Positions 16,678-24,860 of a stretch of 64,000 bases of DNA are shown here, piece by piece. Origin of the DNA: Pseudomonas sp. UBA4617 (lineage in GTDB: Bacteria; Pseudomonadota; Gammaproteobacteria; Pseudomonadales; Pseudomonadaceae); assembly GCF_002386445.1 (NCBI RefSeq), contig NZ_DGIR01000024.1, positions 1-64,000 on the forward strand, read 5' to 3'. Every line of letters begins with the position of its first letter. The stretch's first letter is position 1. Made by a program: the position numbers and the translations under genes. Below the pieces are notes generated by a model. It searched no databases. It was not told where the DNA came from and saw only the letters and a program-made list of their open reading frames with translations.

Positions 16678-18069
16678 ATGTCCACCGCTTACAGCCTTGC
16701 CCAGGTCCCACCGGCGAGCACGCCGCGCCCGTTGTACGCGTTCACCGATTCGCCGCTGTTGCAGCGCCAGCAGCAACAGGAGTCCAACGCCCGCAGCTAC
16801 CCGCGGCGCATCCCGCTGGCGCTCAAGCGCGCCAGTGGCATTCATGTGGAAGATGTCGAAGGCCGTCAGTTCATCGATTGCCTGGCTGGAGCCGGGACCC
16901 TGGCGCTGGGCCATAACCACCCGGTAGTGGTCGAAGCGATCCAGCGGGTCCTGGCCGATGAGCTGCCCCTGCATACCCTGGACCTGACCACGCCGGTCAA
17001 GGACCGCTTTGTCCAGGACCTGTTCGGCGTCCTGCCCGAGGCACTGCGTCGCGAGGCCAAGGTGCAGTTCTGCGGCCCGACCGGCACCGATGCGGTGGAA
17101 GCGGCGCTGAAACTGGTGCGCAGTGCCACTGGCCGGAGCACCGTGCTGGCCTTCCAGGGCGCCTACCACGGCATGAGCCAGGGCGCGCTGAGCCTGATGG
17201 GCAGCCATGGGCCGAAGCAGCCACTGGGCGCCTTGCTTGGCAACGGCGTGCAGTTCATGCCGTACCCCTATGACTACCGCTGTCCGTTCGGTCTGGGCGG
17301 CGCAGCCGGGGTCAAGGCCAACCTGCATTACCTGGAAAACCTCTTGCTTGACCCGGAAAGCGGCGTGCCCCTGCCCGCCGCAGTGATCCTTGAGGTGGTG
17401 CAGGGCGAGGGCGGGGTCATCCCGGCCGATATCGACTGGCTCAGGGGCGTGCGTCGGATCACCGAGCAGGCTGGCGTGGCGCTGATCGTCGACGAGATCC
17501 AGAGCGGCTTTGCCCGCACCGGGCGCATGTTCGCCTTCGAGCACGCCGGCATCGTGCCGGATGTGGTCACCCTGTCCAAAGCCATTGGTGGCAGCCTGCC
17601 CCTGGCGGTGGTGGTGTACCGCGACTGGCTTGATACCTGGAAGCCAGGTGCCCACGCAGGCACCTTCCGTGGCAACCAGATGGCCATGGCCGCGGGCTCG
17701 GCGGTGATCGGTTACCTGGTCGAGCAGCGCCTGGCCGAGCATGCCGAGGCCATGGGCCAGCGCCTGCGCCAGCACCTGCAGCAGTTGCAGCGGGATTATC
17801 CGGAACTGGGCGATATCCGCGGGCGCGGTCTGATGATCGGGGTGGAGCTGGTGGGCGGCCAAGGGCAGCGTGATGCCCTGGGCCAGCCGCAGGCCAACCG
17901 TGAGCTGGCGGCCAAGGTGCAGCGCGAGTGCCTCAAGCGCGGGCTGATCCTGGAACTGGGCGGGCGGCATGGCGCGGTGGTGCGTTTCCTGCCGCCGTTG
18001 ATCATCAGTGGTGAGCAGGTCGATGAAGTGGCACAGCGCTTTGCCGAGGCGTTGGTTGCTTCTGTCTGA
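16678..18069 (+). CDS. pvdH: Diaminobutyrate--2-oxoglutarate aminotransferase
   Basis: PvdH makes L-2,4-diaminobutyrate from aspartate semialdehyde and glutamate; diaminobutyrate is a building block of the pyoverdine chromophore. The 464-residue class III aminotransferase shows G-T-D-A-V-E-A-A-L-K-L (cofactor phosphate region), V-D-E-I-Q-S-G-F (aspartate facing the pyridine nitrogen) and the PLP lysine K301 in L-S-K-A-I-G-G. The ATG at 16678 follows GAGGAA; an upstream frame extension to 16657 is ignored. An iron-starvation box precedes it. It is a single-gene unit, ending in a stem-loop that separates it from the convergent oxygenase gene. Confidence 0.93.
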   Translation: MSTAYSLAQVPPASTPRPLYAFTDSPLLQRQQQQESNARSYPRRIPLALKRASGIHVEDVEGRQFIDCLAGAGTLALGHNHPVVVEAIQRVLADELPLHTLDLTTPVKDRFVQDLFGVLPEALRREAKVQFCGPTGTDAVEAALKLVRSATGRSTVLAFQGAYHGMSQGALSLMGSHGPKQPLGALLGNGVQFMPYPYDYRCPFGLGGAAGVKANLHYLENLLLDPESGVPLPAAVILEVVQGEGGVIPADIDWLRGVRRITEQAGVALIVDEIQSGFARTGRMFAFEHAGIVPDVVTLSKAIGGSLPLAVVVYRDWLDTWKPGAHAGTFRGNQMAMAAGSAVIGYLVEQRLAEHAEAMGQRLRQHLQQLQRDYPELGDIRGRGLMIGVELVGGQGQRDALGQPQANRELAAKVQRECLKRGLILELGGRHGAVVRFLPPLIISGEQVDEVAQRFAEALVASV

Positions 18070-18074
18070 ATAAT

Positions 18075-18099
18075 GCCGGGGGCGCAAAACGCCCCCGGC
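18075..18099. terminator. Stem-loop between convergent genes
   Basis: A ten-base perfect stem (GCCGGGGGCG and its complement) around CAAAA, without a T-run. It probably helps end transcription of pvdH and of the convergent oxygenase gene. Confidence 0.6.
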
Positions 18100-18107
18100 A
18101 ATCCTGG

Positions 18108-19229
18108 CTACCAGCCGCGCCCGGAATCCACCCAGAAGTTCACCGACAACGAGGTAGACACCGACTCCACCTGATGGAACCAACCCTCAGGCAGGAACAG
18201 CAGGTCACCGGCTTGCAGCACCACCCGCAGGAACGGCACCTCGCGCGCTGCCGGGAAGCGTTGATAATCCGGGGCGTCGGGGTTGAAATCGCAGCCGTCC
18301 AGGCCGCCCTTGGGGCTGGTCGACCAGGTGCCCAGCGCCGGGCGATGGTGCGGCGCGGCTAGAATGAACGACTTCTGGCCCCAGACCTGGGCGAACAGGT
18401 TGTCGGTATCGTCGCGGTGCAACGGCGTCAGGGTGCCCTTCGGGCCGATCCAGATGCGCGGCGCGATGAACCTGTCACGGGCGAAATATTGCGGGTAGCG
18501 GATCAGCGCCAGCAGCTTTTCCGGGACGATGTTGTTGCCCATATACGCCGGTGTTTCACCAGGCCTGGCCGGGGTGTCCAGCGAGGCGATGAACTCGGCC
18601 ATGGAAGTGGAGCGGAAGTCGCGGTCGGTGGAGAACGTCTTCTTCACGTAGTCGCCGTGGCGGGTAATGCCCTGCAATTCGGCGAAATGTACCAGCGAGG
18701 CTTCACGGCCCATGCTGAACAGCGGCCAATCCTGCAGGGCATCGCTGATCACCAGCGGGGTGCCATGCGCCAGGTAGTCGTTGTGAAAGCGCGCCACGGG
18801 CATGTCGGCGCGGGCAATGCGTGCCACTTCGCGCTGCACTGGTTGGGCGGCCGATACCCGTTCGCTGAAGCGTGCCGGTGTCGGGTAACGCTGGTTCATC
18901 GACACCTTGGTCGGCGGCGTCCCGCGGCGGGCGTTGCTGATGATCTGCGGTAGCAGGGTGGCCAGGCCCATGTTGCCGGTGATCTTCAGGCGCGCACTGG
19001 CGAACAGTTCCTCGACGTTGGCGGTGCCGCCCATGATGCCGAGGAAGTCGCGCTCGGCCACTTCGATGGTGACATCCGCGGCACCGTGCCGGCCGGCACC
19101 GGTGCGGCTGCTGTCGCGCACCTCCGCCCAGAAGGCCTGGTCCTCGCCGAAGACGAACTGGAAGACGCCTTCGATGCCGACGGCATGGGCGTTGGCGAAC
19201 AATTTGCTGAGGATGCTCTGAAGGTCCAC
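18108..19229 (-). CDS. SCP2-like domain fused to a JmjC/cupin-8 type Fe(II)/2-oxoglutarate oxygenase
   Basis: A 373-residue protein in two parts. Residues 1 to about 100 resemble an SCP2 sterol-carrier domain (A-D-V-T-I-E-V-A-E-R-D-F-L-G-I-M-G-G and a hydrophobic groove-type helix). Residues about 130-370 form a JmjC-like cupin with an iron triad H271-x-D273 (in L-T-P-L-H-R-D-D) and H352 (in W-F-H-Q-V-E-S), plus G-D-L-L-F-L-P-E-G-W before the last histidine, as in peptide or amino acid hydroxylases. An iron-starvation box lies 37 bases before its start, and it sits between pvdH and pvdN, so a role in siderophore production is likely. It is not one of the standard pvd genes I know. Possible roles: hydroxylation of a pyoverdine residue or of the acyl chain; this is inference. 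Confidence 0.82.
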   Translation of the reverse strand: MDLQSILSKLFANAHAVGIEGVFQFVFGEDQAFWAEVRDSSRTGAGRHGAADVTIEVAERDFLGIMGGTANVEELFASARLKITGNMGLATLLPQIISNARRGTPPTKVSMNQRYPTPARFSERVSAAQPVQREVARIARADMPVARFHNDYLAHGTPLVISDALQDWPLFSMGREASLVHFAELQGITRHGDYVKKTFSTDRDFRSTSMAEFIASLDTPARPGETPAYMGNNIVPEKLLALIRYPQYFARDRFIAPRIWIGPKGTLTPLHRDDTDNLFAQVWGQKSFILAAPHHRPALGTWSTSPKGGLDGCDFNPDAPDYQRFPAAREVPFLRVVLQAGDLLFLPEGWFHQVESVSTSLSVNFWVDSGRGW

Positions 19230-19265
19230 GGTGTGCCTCTGGCGGTCTTTCGTTGTGCAAGGATG

Positions 19266-19289
19266 ACGAGTGTCTGCGCCAGCGATTTA
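19266..19289 (-). promoter_or_regulatory. Iron-starvation (PvdS) box before the SCP2-JmjC gene
   Basis: On the minus strand TAAAT, 16 bases, CGT, 37 bases before the start codon. It is back to back with a plus-strand box at 19304-19327. Confidence 0.83.
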
Positions 19290-19303
19290 GCCGTCCGGAC
19301 AGG

Positions 19304-19327
19304 TAATTTTTCGGCGTGCAGCTACGT
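19304..19327 (+). promoter_or_regulatory. Variant iron-starvation box before the hydrolase gene
   Basis: TAATT, 16 bases, CGT on the plus strand, 41 bases before the hydrolase ATG. One base differs from the TAAAT consensus, but spacing and position match the other boxes in this block. Confidence 0.65.
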
Positions 19328-19367
19328 CCCGTAGGGGAGCCCGAGTCACTTCATCCAAGGAACCCAC

Positions 19368-20336
19368 ATGGCACTGCACCCCGATCTGGCGGCTTTTCTG
19401 GAACTGGTCGAGTTTGGCCGGCTGACGGGCAGGAGCCTGCCCATGCACGCGATGGACGTGGCCCAGGCCCGCGCCGAGTTCGAAAGCAGCTCGCAGGTGC
19501 TCGACCCGAGCCCGCCGGGCCATGTGATGGTCAGCGAGCTGCAGTTCAGCGTGCGCGACGGTACTCGCCTGGCGGCCCGTCTGTACCGTCAGGGCCAGGC
19601 CGGCACCGCCTTGCAACCGGTGATCCTGTACCTGCACGGTGGCGGCTACGTGGTCGGCAGCCTCGACTCGCATGACTCGGTGTGCCGCCGTCTGGCGGCG
19701 CTCGGCGAGTTCGCCGTGCTGGCGGCAGACTACCGCCTGGCACCGCAGCAGCAGTTCCCGGTGGCGCTGCACGACGTGCTGGACGCCGCCAACTGGCTGG
19801 CCGAACAGGCGGCGGCGCTGGGGCTGGACAACCGCCGGATAGTGCTGGCAGGAGACAGTGTGGGGGCCAGCCTGGCAGCGGTCATGGCCATCATGGCGGT
19901 GCAGCAGCCCGAGGCCCTGGCATTCAAGCCGCTGGCGCAGTTGCTGTTCTACCCGGTGACCGACATTGCCTGCCAGCGGGAATCGCATCGCCAGCATGCC
20001 GAGGGCTACCTGCTGGAGACGCCCACCCTGGAATGGTTCTACCAACACTACGTGCCGCAGCCCGAGCAACGCCTGGACTGGCGGGTGTCGCCGTTGCGCT
20101 CGATGCTGCGACAAGCGTTGGCGCCGGCGTATCTGTTCGTGGCCGAGTACGACCCGTTGCACGATGAAGGTATCGCTTATCGGGACTGGCTGCTGGCGGG
20201 TGGCACGCCGGTGCGCTTTGCGCGGGTGGAGGGCCTGACCCATGACTTTTTGCGCATGTCGGGGATCGTGGGGCAGGTGGAGGGCATCTATCGGGATGTC
20301 GGGACGTGGTTGCAGGGCATCGGGGAGCAGGGCTGA
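19368..20336 (+). CDS. Alpha/beta hydrolase of the hormone-sensitive lipase family
   Basis: A 322-residue esterase-type enzyme with the oxyanion-hole motif H90-G-G-G, the nucleophile S164 in G-D-S-V-G-A, the acid D262 in A-E-Y-D-P-L and the histidine H292. No signal peptide is visible, so it should be cytoplasmic. The start has a good ribosome-binding site (AAGGA). It diverges from the SCP2-JmjC gene, each with its own iron-starvation box, which ties it to siderophore metabolism. It could deacylate or hydrolyse a siderophore intermediate or release iron-binding esters; the substrate cannot be told from sequence. Confidence 0.87.
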   Translation: MALHPDLAAFLELVEFGRLTGRSLPMHAMDVAQARAEFESSSQVLDPSPPGHVMVSELQFSVRDGTRLAARLYRQGQAGTALQPVILYLHGGGYVVGSLDSHDSVCRRLAALGEFAVLAADYRLAPQQQFPVALHDVLDAANWLAEQAAALGLDNRRIVLAGDSVGASLAAVMAIMAVQQPEALAFKPLAQLLFYPVTDIACQRESHRQHAEGYLLETPTLEWFYQHYVPQPEQRLDWRVSPLRSMLRQALAPAYLFVAEYDPLHDEGIAYRDWLLAGGTPVRFARVEGLTHDFLRMSGIVGQVEGIYRDVGTWLQGIGEQG

Positions 20337-20348
20337 CGCGAGACTGCC

Positions 20349-20367
20349 GGGGCGCGCGTTGCGCCCC
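20349..20367. terminator. Stem-loop between the hydrolase gene and pvdN
   Basis: A seven-base GGGGCGC stem with a five-base loop lies in the 39-base gap between convergent stops. No T-run follows. Confidence 0.5.
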
Positions 20368-20375
20368 CCAGGGCG

Positions 20376-21668
20376 TCACCCGTGAACGCGTCGCCGCAGA
20401 ACATCTACCAACCGCTCGATCTCGGCCTCGGTATTCAACAACCCTGGCGCCGTCCGCACCACCGGCCCCACGTCCCGCGACACGGCATCGACCACGATGC
20501 GCTGGCTATTGAGATGCCGGGCGACGTCGTCGGCATCCTGGCCCTTGACCCTGAAGAAGGTGAACCCCGCCGAATACCGTGCGCTGCGCGGGGTCACCAG
20601 TTCGATACCCGGCAGTGCCTCAAGCCGTTGCCGCAGGTAGTCGTTCAACTGGTGAATACGCGCCTGCACCGCCGCCTTGCCCAGTTGCAGGTGCAATTCG
20701 AACGCCTTGCCCAACGCCCAGCGGTGTTCGAACGCGTGGTAGCCACCCGGTGTCATCACGGTGGCGAAGTCTTCATTCTCGGAAAAGGTGGCAATGGTCG
20801 GGGTCAGTTGCTCCAGCCCGGGGGAGGCCGCGCAGATGATCCCGGTACCGCGTGGTCCGAACAGCCACTTGTGGGTACCGGCAATGAAATAATCGCAGTT
20901 CAGGTCGGCAAAGCGCATGTCTTCGACGCCAAAGCCATGTACGCCGTCGATCACGTAGATGATCCGGTCCTGCTCGTCACGCTGGCGGTTGACCTCGCGC
21001 ACCAGTGCGCCGATCTCGCCCACCGGCAGTTTCACGCCACTGCCCGAGTGCACCCAGGTCATGCCCAGTACCCGGGTCTGTGGCCGGATGGCGGCAGCGA
21101 TGGTGGACAATACCTGGTCGCTGCTGACCTTGGCGGGGTCGTCGAACAAGCGCAAGCGGCGCACTGGGGTGCCGTCGCGCGTGGTGCGGAAACCCATGGT
21201 ATGGCGCGCCGCCGAATGCTCATGCACGGTGGTGAGGATTTCCTGGCCCGGCGCAATTTTCAGCCCGCCGTAGATCAGCGCGAGGCCTTCGGTGGTGCTG
21301 CCGGTCAGGGCAATCTGGCGGGGCGTCACTTCGAGGTAGCGCGCCGCCCACTCGCGTACGGCGGCTTCGTGCTTCCACTCCGACTGGCTGTCCCAGTCCA
21401 CCAGGCGGGCCGGGTGATGGTCGAAACGGGCGCGCAATGCCTCGATGGCTTCGCGCACCGGGCGTGGGTGCGAGGTGATCAGGAAGTTGGCGAAGTGGGC
21501 ATAGCTAGGATCCAGCTCGAACAGACCGCGAAATGCAGCCCAGTCGTTGCCACTGGCAGCTTGGACAGGCGCTGCATGGGCGGTTGCCCGCAACGGGCCG
21601 GGGCCTGTCAACGGCAAGGCGGCAGCCAGCAGGCCGGCCTGTTTGAGAAAGGTGCGACGGTCGTTCAT
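20376..21668 (-). CDS. pvdN: Pyoverdine side-chain modifying PLP enzyme PvdN
   Basis: PvdN is a periplasmic PLP enzyme that converts the glutamate side chain of the pyoverdine chromophore to succinamide. The 430-residue product begins with a twin-arginine signal (D-R-R-T-F-L-K-Q), followed by a hydrophobic stretch. It then shows an aminotransferase class V (cysteine desulfurase-like) fold with D241 in V-I-D-G-V-H-G and the PLP lysine K267 in G-T-H-K-W-L-F-G. The ATG at 21668 is chosen because it puts the RR motif at the N-terminus; the open frame reaches 21770. It follows pvdM with a 16-base gap and should be co-transcribed from the box at 23093-23116. Confidence 0.92.
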   Translation of the reverse strand: MNDRRTFLKQAGLLAAALPLTGPGPLRATAHAAPVQAASGNDWAAFRGLFELDPSYAHFANFLITSHPRPVREAIEALRARFDHHPARLVDWDSQSEWKHEAAVREWAARYLEVTPRQIALTGSTTEGLALIYGGLKIAPGQEILTTVHEHSAARHTMGFRTTRDGTPVRRLRLFDDPAKVSSDQVLSTIAAAIRPQTRVLGMTWVHSGSGVKLPVGEIGALVREVNRQRDEQDRIIYVIDGVHGFGVEDMRFADLNCDYFIAGTHKWLFGPRGTGIICAASPGLEQLTPTIATFSENEDFATVMTPGGYHAFEHRWALGKAFELHLQLGKAAVQARIHQLNDYLRQRLEALPGIELVTPRSARYSAGFTFFRVKGQDADDVARHLNSQRIVVDAVSRDVGPVVRTAPGLLNTEAEIERLVDVLRRRVHG

Positions 21669-21684
21669 CACGTGGCTCGCAAGT

Positions 21685-23031
21685 TCAGTGGGATAAAGAG
21701 GCGACAGGTTGTGCGGCACGTTGCACCTGCTCCCACACCCGCAGGAAATTGCCGCCCCAGAGCTTGGCAATATCTGCTTCGGAGTAACCGCGACTGATCA
21801 GTTCGGCAGTGACGTTGCGTGCCTCGCTGGCGTTCTGCCAGCCGTCGATGCCGCCGCCTTCGTTGAAGTCCGAACTGAGGCCGACATGGTCGATGCCGAC
21901 CTTGCGCACCGTGTAGTCGATGGCGTCGCCGTAGTCCTTGAGGGTGGCCGGGGGTTCTTCTTCGAGAATGCCGTACAGCTCGTTGGCATACTGGCCGACC
22001 TTCTGCTCGGGCCAGCCGGCTATCACCGGGTCACCCGGCATCAGTGCGTAGTTGAGGTCAGCCAGTGGCGGCAGGGCGTAGCGTGCGCGCAATGCGTTGA
22101 GTTTGCCCTGGGTCTTGCTGCTCAGCGGCTTGAGGTAGGTTGAGAAGGCCACCAACTGGACCACACCGCCGCTGTCCTTGATCAGTTGCAGTTCCTTGTC
22201 GGAGAGGTTGCGCCTGATGTCGACCATGGCCCGTGGCGCCGAGTGCGACGCCACCACGGGCGCGCGGCTGAGGGCGACGGCCTGGGCCAGCGCCTTGCTG
22301 GACATCTGCGACACATCGATGATCACGCCCAGGTCATTCAGCCGTTGCACGGCGCGTTTGCCGAGCGGCGACAGTCCACCAAGGGCATCGGCAGTGTCAT
22401 TGAAGAACGGCAACGGGCGCGACGAATCGGCCCAGCTGTTGTTGCCCACATAGCTGAAGCCGAACATGCGCACCCCGCGTGCGGCCCAGCGGTCGAGCTG
22501 GTCGATGTCGTCGCCCAGGGCGTAGGCATTGAGCATGCTGAGCAGCACCGCGAACTTGCCCTCGCCGTGCAGGCGCCGAAAGTCTTGCGGGGTGTAGGCG
22601 ATGCCAACCTGTTGCGGGAAGTCGCGGACCATCGCGCTGATGGCGTTGTAGCGCACCTCCTGGGTATGCCGGGCGGCCTCGACGAAGCCCGGGGTAGGGC
22701 GGTGCGGGGCAGTGCTGCCGGTCCATGATTCGGGCCAGGCGAATATCGTCAGGGCAGCACCGGACAGACGCCCGCGTGCAGCCTTGGCCAGGTCGAAGCG
22801 GCCAGCGCCGTCCTTGTCCGCCTCATTGCCTTCGGTGCCGAAGGTCAGCGGCAGGGTGACATGGCTGTCGAACGAGAGGATGCGTTCCTGCAGGTCGTCG
22901 GCCTGGCGGGTCACCTCTCTGGAGTAGCCGGCGGGCGTGGCGAAATAGTGCCAGGCAGCAAACCCGGCGCCAGCGCCAAGCGCGGTGGCCAGGCTGATAA
23001 ACAGGGCTTTGTTCCAGCGTGAAGTCTTCAT
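21685..23031 (-). CDS. pvdM: Dipeptidase-like pyoverdine maturation protein PvdM
   Basis: A 448-residue member of the renal dipeptidase (M19) family, exported or anchored by an N-terminal hydrophobic segment (about residues 8-27). PvdM is known to be needed for PvdP-driven oxidation of ferribactin to pyoverdine in the periplasm. Some zinc-site positions differ from active dipeptidases: the usual H-x-D near the N-terminus reads S-H-V-T, and the second histidine motif reads I-D-V-S-Q-M-S where a histidine is usual. The later A-S-H-S-A and D-H-V-G-L-S-S-D-F stretches are kept. This suggests a changed or lost peptidase activity. It is the first gene of the pvdMN unit behind an iron-starvation box. 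Confidence 0.92.
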   Translation of the reverse strand: MKTSRWNKALFISLATALGAGAGFAAWHYFATPAGYSREVTRQADDLQERILSFDSHVTLPLTFGTEGNEADKDGAGRFDLAKAARGRLSGAALTIFAWPESWTGSTAPHRPTPGFVEAARHTQEVRYNAISAMVRDFPQQVGIAYTPQDFRRLHGEGKFAVLLSMLNAYALGDDIDQLDRWAARGVRMFGFSYVGNNSWADSSRPLPFFNDTADALGGLSPLGKRAVQRLNDLGVIIDVSQMSSKALAQAVALSRAPVVASHSAPRAMVDIRRNLSDKELQLIKDSGGVVQLVAFSTYLKPLSSKTQGKLNALRARYALPPLADLNYALMPGDPVIAGWPEQKVGQYANELYGILEEEPPATLKDYGDAIDYTVRKVGIDHVGLSSDFNEGGGIDGWQNASEARNVTAELISRGYSEADIAKLWGGNFLRVWEQVQRAAQPVASLSH

Positions 23032-23092
23032 CTTGGTCTCAGTTGGTTCACCGTCGAGGGATGGGCACAGAGGCCGCCGCTACCTGCAGTGG

Positions 23093-23116
23093 ACGAGCCT
23101 GCCGCGCAGGAATTTA
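23093..23116 (-). promoter_or_regulatory. Iron-starvation (PvdS) box before pvdMN
   Basis: TAAAT, 16 bases, CGT on the minus strand, 62 bases before the pvdM start. Back to back with the pvdP box. Confidence 0.84.
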
Positions 23117-23141
23117 GCCGCGGCCTTTGGCCATGCACGGT

Positions 23142-23165
23142 TAAATTTCGCCGCTCATGCAACGT
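23142..23165 (+). promoter_or_regulatory. Iron-starvation (PvdS) box before pvdP
   Basis: TAAAT, 16 bases, CGT on the plus strand, 53 bases before the pvdP start. Confidence 0.84.
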
Positions 23166-23218
23166 TCTAGCCTTGGACGGGCCGTGCTCCATGGCCGCAA
23201 TGAATGCACAGGTATGCA

Positions 23219-24835
23219 ATGACGATTTCGCGACGCGGTTTCATCGCCGGTGTGGCATTGACGGGCGTGGTGGTGCCCGCTGCGGTGGCTGCGCTGTATC
23301 ACCAGCGGCAGAGCGCCGCCGAGGAATTTCCGGAGACGCCTGGCGAGGCCGTCGTCGAGTTGGCCGATACCGGCCTGCAGCAGTTGGGCGATACCCTGCG
23401 CGGCGTCTGGCGCTTGACCCTGCTGGGCGAGGAGGCGGGCCTGCAGGGCTTGCCGGCGGGCGACTTGGAGCTGTTTCTTGACGTTGCAGGCAATGGCCGC
23501 GCCCTGCGCGGTTATCTGGATACCCCCGAGCGCCTGCGTGCGGAGGCGGAACCGCGTTACCGCGTGGTCGGCGACTTGCTGGTGGACACGCCGGGCACCT
23601 TGCGCTGGCGGCTGTTTTCGTCCCGGGCGCGCTATGAATGCCATGTCGTGCTCGACGAGGTATGGGGCCGCTTCGGCAACGCCGGGCCAGCCACCCTCAA
23701 TGGGCGCATTGCCTGCCTCGACCGGGCGTTGTCGTTGCCGCTGCAGGATAACCAGTTCGTGGCCTTGAAACGCACCTTCCCGGAAGCCCGCGAACGGACC
23801 CCGCTGAACCCGCAACTGCTGGCCTGGCTGGTCGCCCCGGAGCATCGCCTGTTCCACCAGCTGTGGCACGCCGCGCGGGACAAATGGCACAAGCTGGCCA
23901 AGGACAAGCAGGCGGCCCTGCGTGGCCTGGGCTGGCAACCCGGGCCGCGTGACCGCGAGCGGGATGCGCGGGGGCGGCACAAGGACCGCAATGGCTCGGG
24001 CGAGGACTTTCTGTTCATGCACCGGCATATGCTGGGCAGCGCCCGTGCGTTGCAGGACCTGCCTTCCTGGCCGCGCTTCCCGCTGCCGCAGCCGGAACTG
24101 GAGCGCGACCGCCTCGGCTTCGCCCGTTACTTCGACAACCATGACGGCAATGCCCTGCCGCCGACCTGGCTGGCCAGCGGTGACGCGGCGTACAGCCAGT
24201 GGGTACGCGACATCAAGGCGGCGGATACCTTCCACGGCAATTTCCAGGTCTGGGAGTCGCGCTATACCGACCCGGAATACCTGGGCACGCTGACCTTGGC
24301 GCAGTTCGGCTCGGAGCTGGAACTGGGCCTGCACGACTGGTTGCACATGCGCTGGGCATCGGTGCCGCGCGACCCCGCCAATGGCATGCCGGTGCCCACG
24401 GCGCGCACGCCGGATGACTTTGCCGAGCGTTGGTTCGCTGCGCAGAACGATTTCCTTGGAGACCCGTTTTCCTCCCATGTGAACCCGGTGTTCTGGCGTT
24501 TTCATGGCTGGATCGACGACCGCATCGACGATTGGTTCCACGCCCACGAACGGCTGCACCCCGGCGAGGTCCGGCGCCTGCAGGTCAACGGTGTGCCGTG
24601 GTTCGCCCCCGGGCGTTGGGTGGCCGTGGCGGATCCGTGGCTGGGGCCGGATACCCATGGTTGCTCGACCGTGCCGGGGCTGCGGCCTGGGCGCAGTGTG
24701 GAGATGGACCCGGAAACGATGAAGCTGGCATTGCGCATCATCTACAGCGATGACGGTCTGTTCGAGCGACTGCAACCCAGGGTGCCGCAGCGACCGTGGT
24801 ATGCGCGCAACCTGAGGATGGTGCAGCGCCAGTGA
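23219..24835 (+). CDS. pvdP: Pyoverdine maturation tyrosinase PvdP
   Basis: PvdP is a periplasmic copper tyrosinase that oxidises the tyrosine of ferribactin and closes the pyoverdine chromophore. The 538-residue protein starts with a twin-arginine signal (I-S-R-R-G-F-I-A-G). The first half is beta-rich, and the C-terminal half carries the copper-binding histidine stretches: F-M-H-R-H-M-L-G, G-L-H-D-W-L-H-M-R-W and W-R-F-H-G-W-I-D-D-R-I-D. The ATG at 23219 is preferred over the one at 23204 because AGG is correctly spaced from it and it puts the RR motif at residues 5-6. It converges with opmQ and has its own iron-starvation box. Confidence 0.93.
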   Translation: MTISRRGFIAGVALTGVVVPAAVAALYHQRQSAAEEFPETPGEAVVELADTGLQQLGDTLRGVWRLTLLGEEAGLQGLPAGDLELFLDVAGNGRALRGYLDTPERLRAEAEPRYRVVGDLLVDTPGTLRWRLFSSRARYECHVVLDEVWGRFGNAGPATLNGRIACLDRALSLPLQDNQFVALKRTFPEARERTPLNPQLLAWLVAPEHRLFHQLWHAARDKWHKLAKDKQAALRGLGWQPGPRDRERDARGRHKDRNGSGEDFLFMHRHMLGSARALQDLPSWPRFPLPQPELERDRLGFARYFDNHDGNALPPTWLASGDAAYSQWVRDIKAADTFHGNFQVWESRYTDPEYLGTLTLAQFGSELELGLHDWLHMRWASVPRDPANGMPVPTARTPDDFAERWFAAQNDFLGDPFSSHVNPVFWRFHGWIDDRIDDWFHAHERLHPGEVRRLQVNGVPWFAPGRWVAVADPWLGPDTHGCSTVPGLRPGRSVEMDPETMKLALRIIYSDDGLFERLQPRVPQRPWYARNLRMVQRQ

Positions 24836-24860
24836 TGAAGCACGCGCCGTTGGCGCGCGC

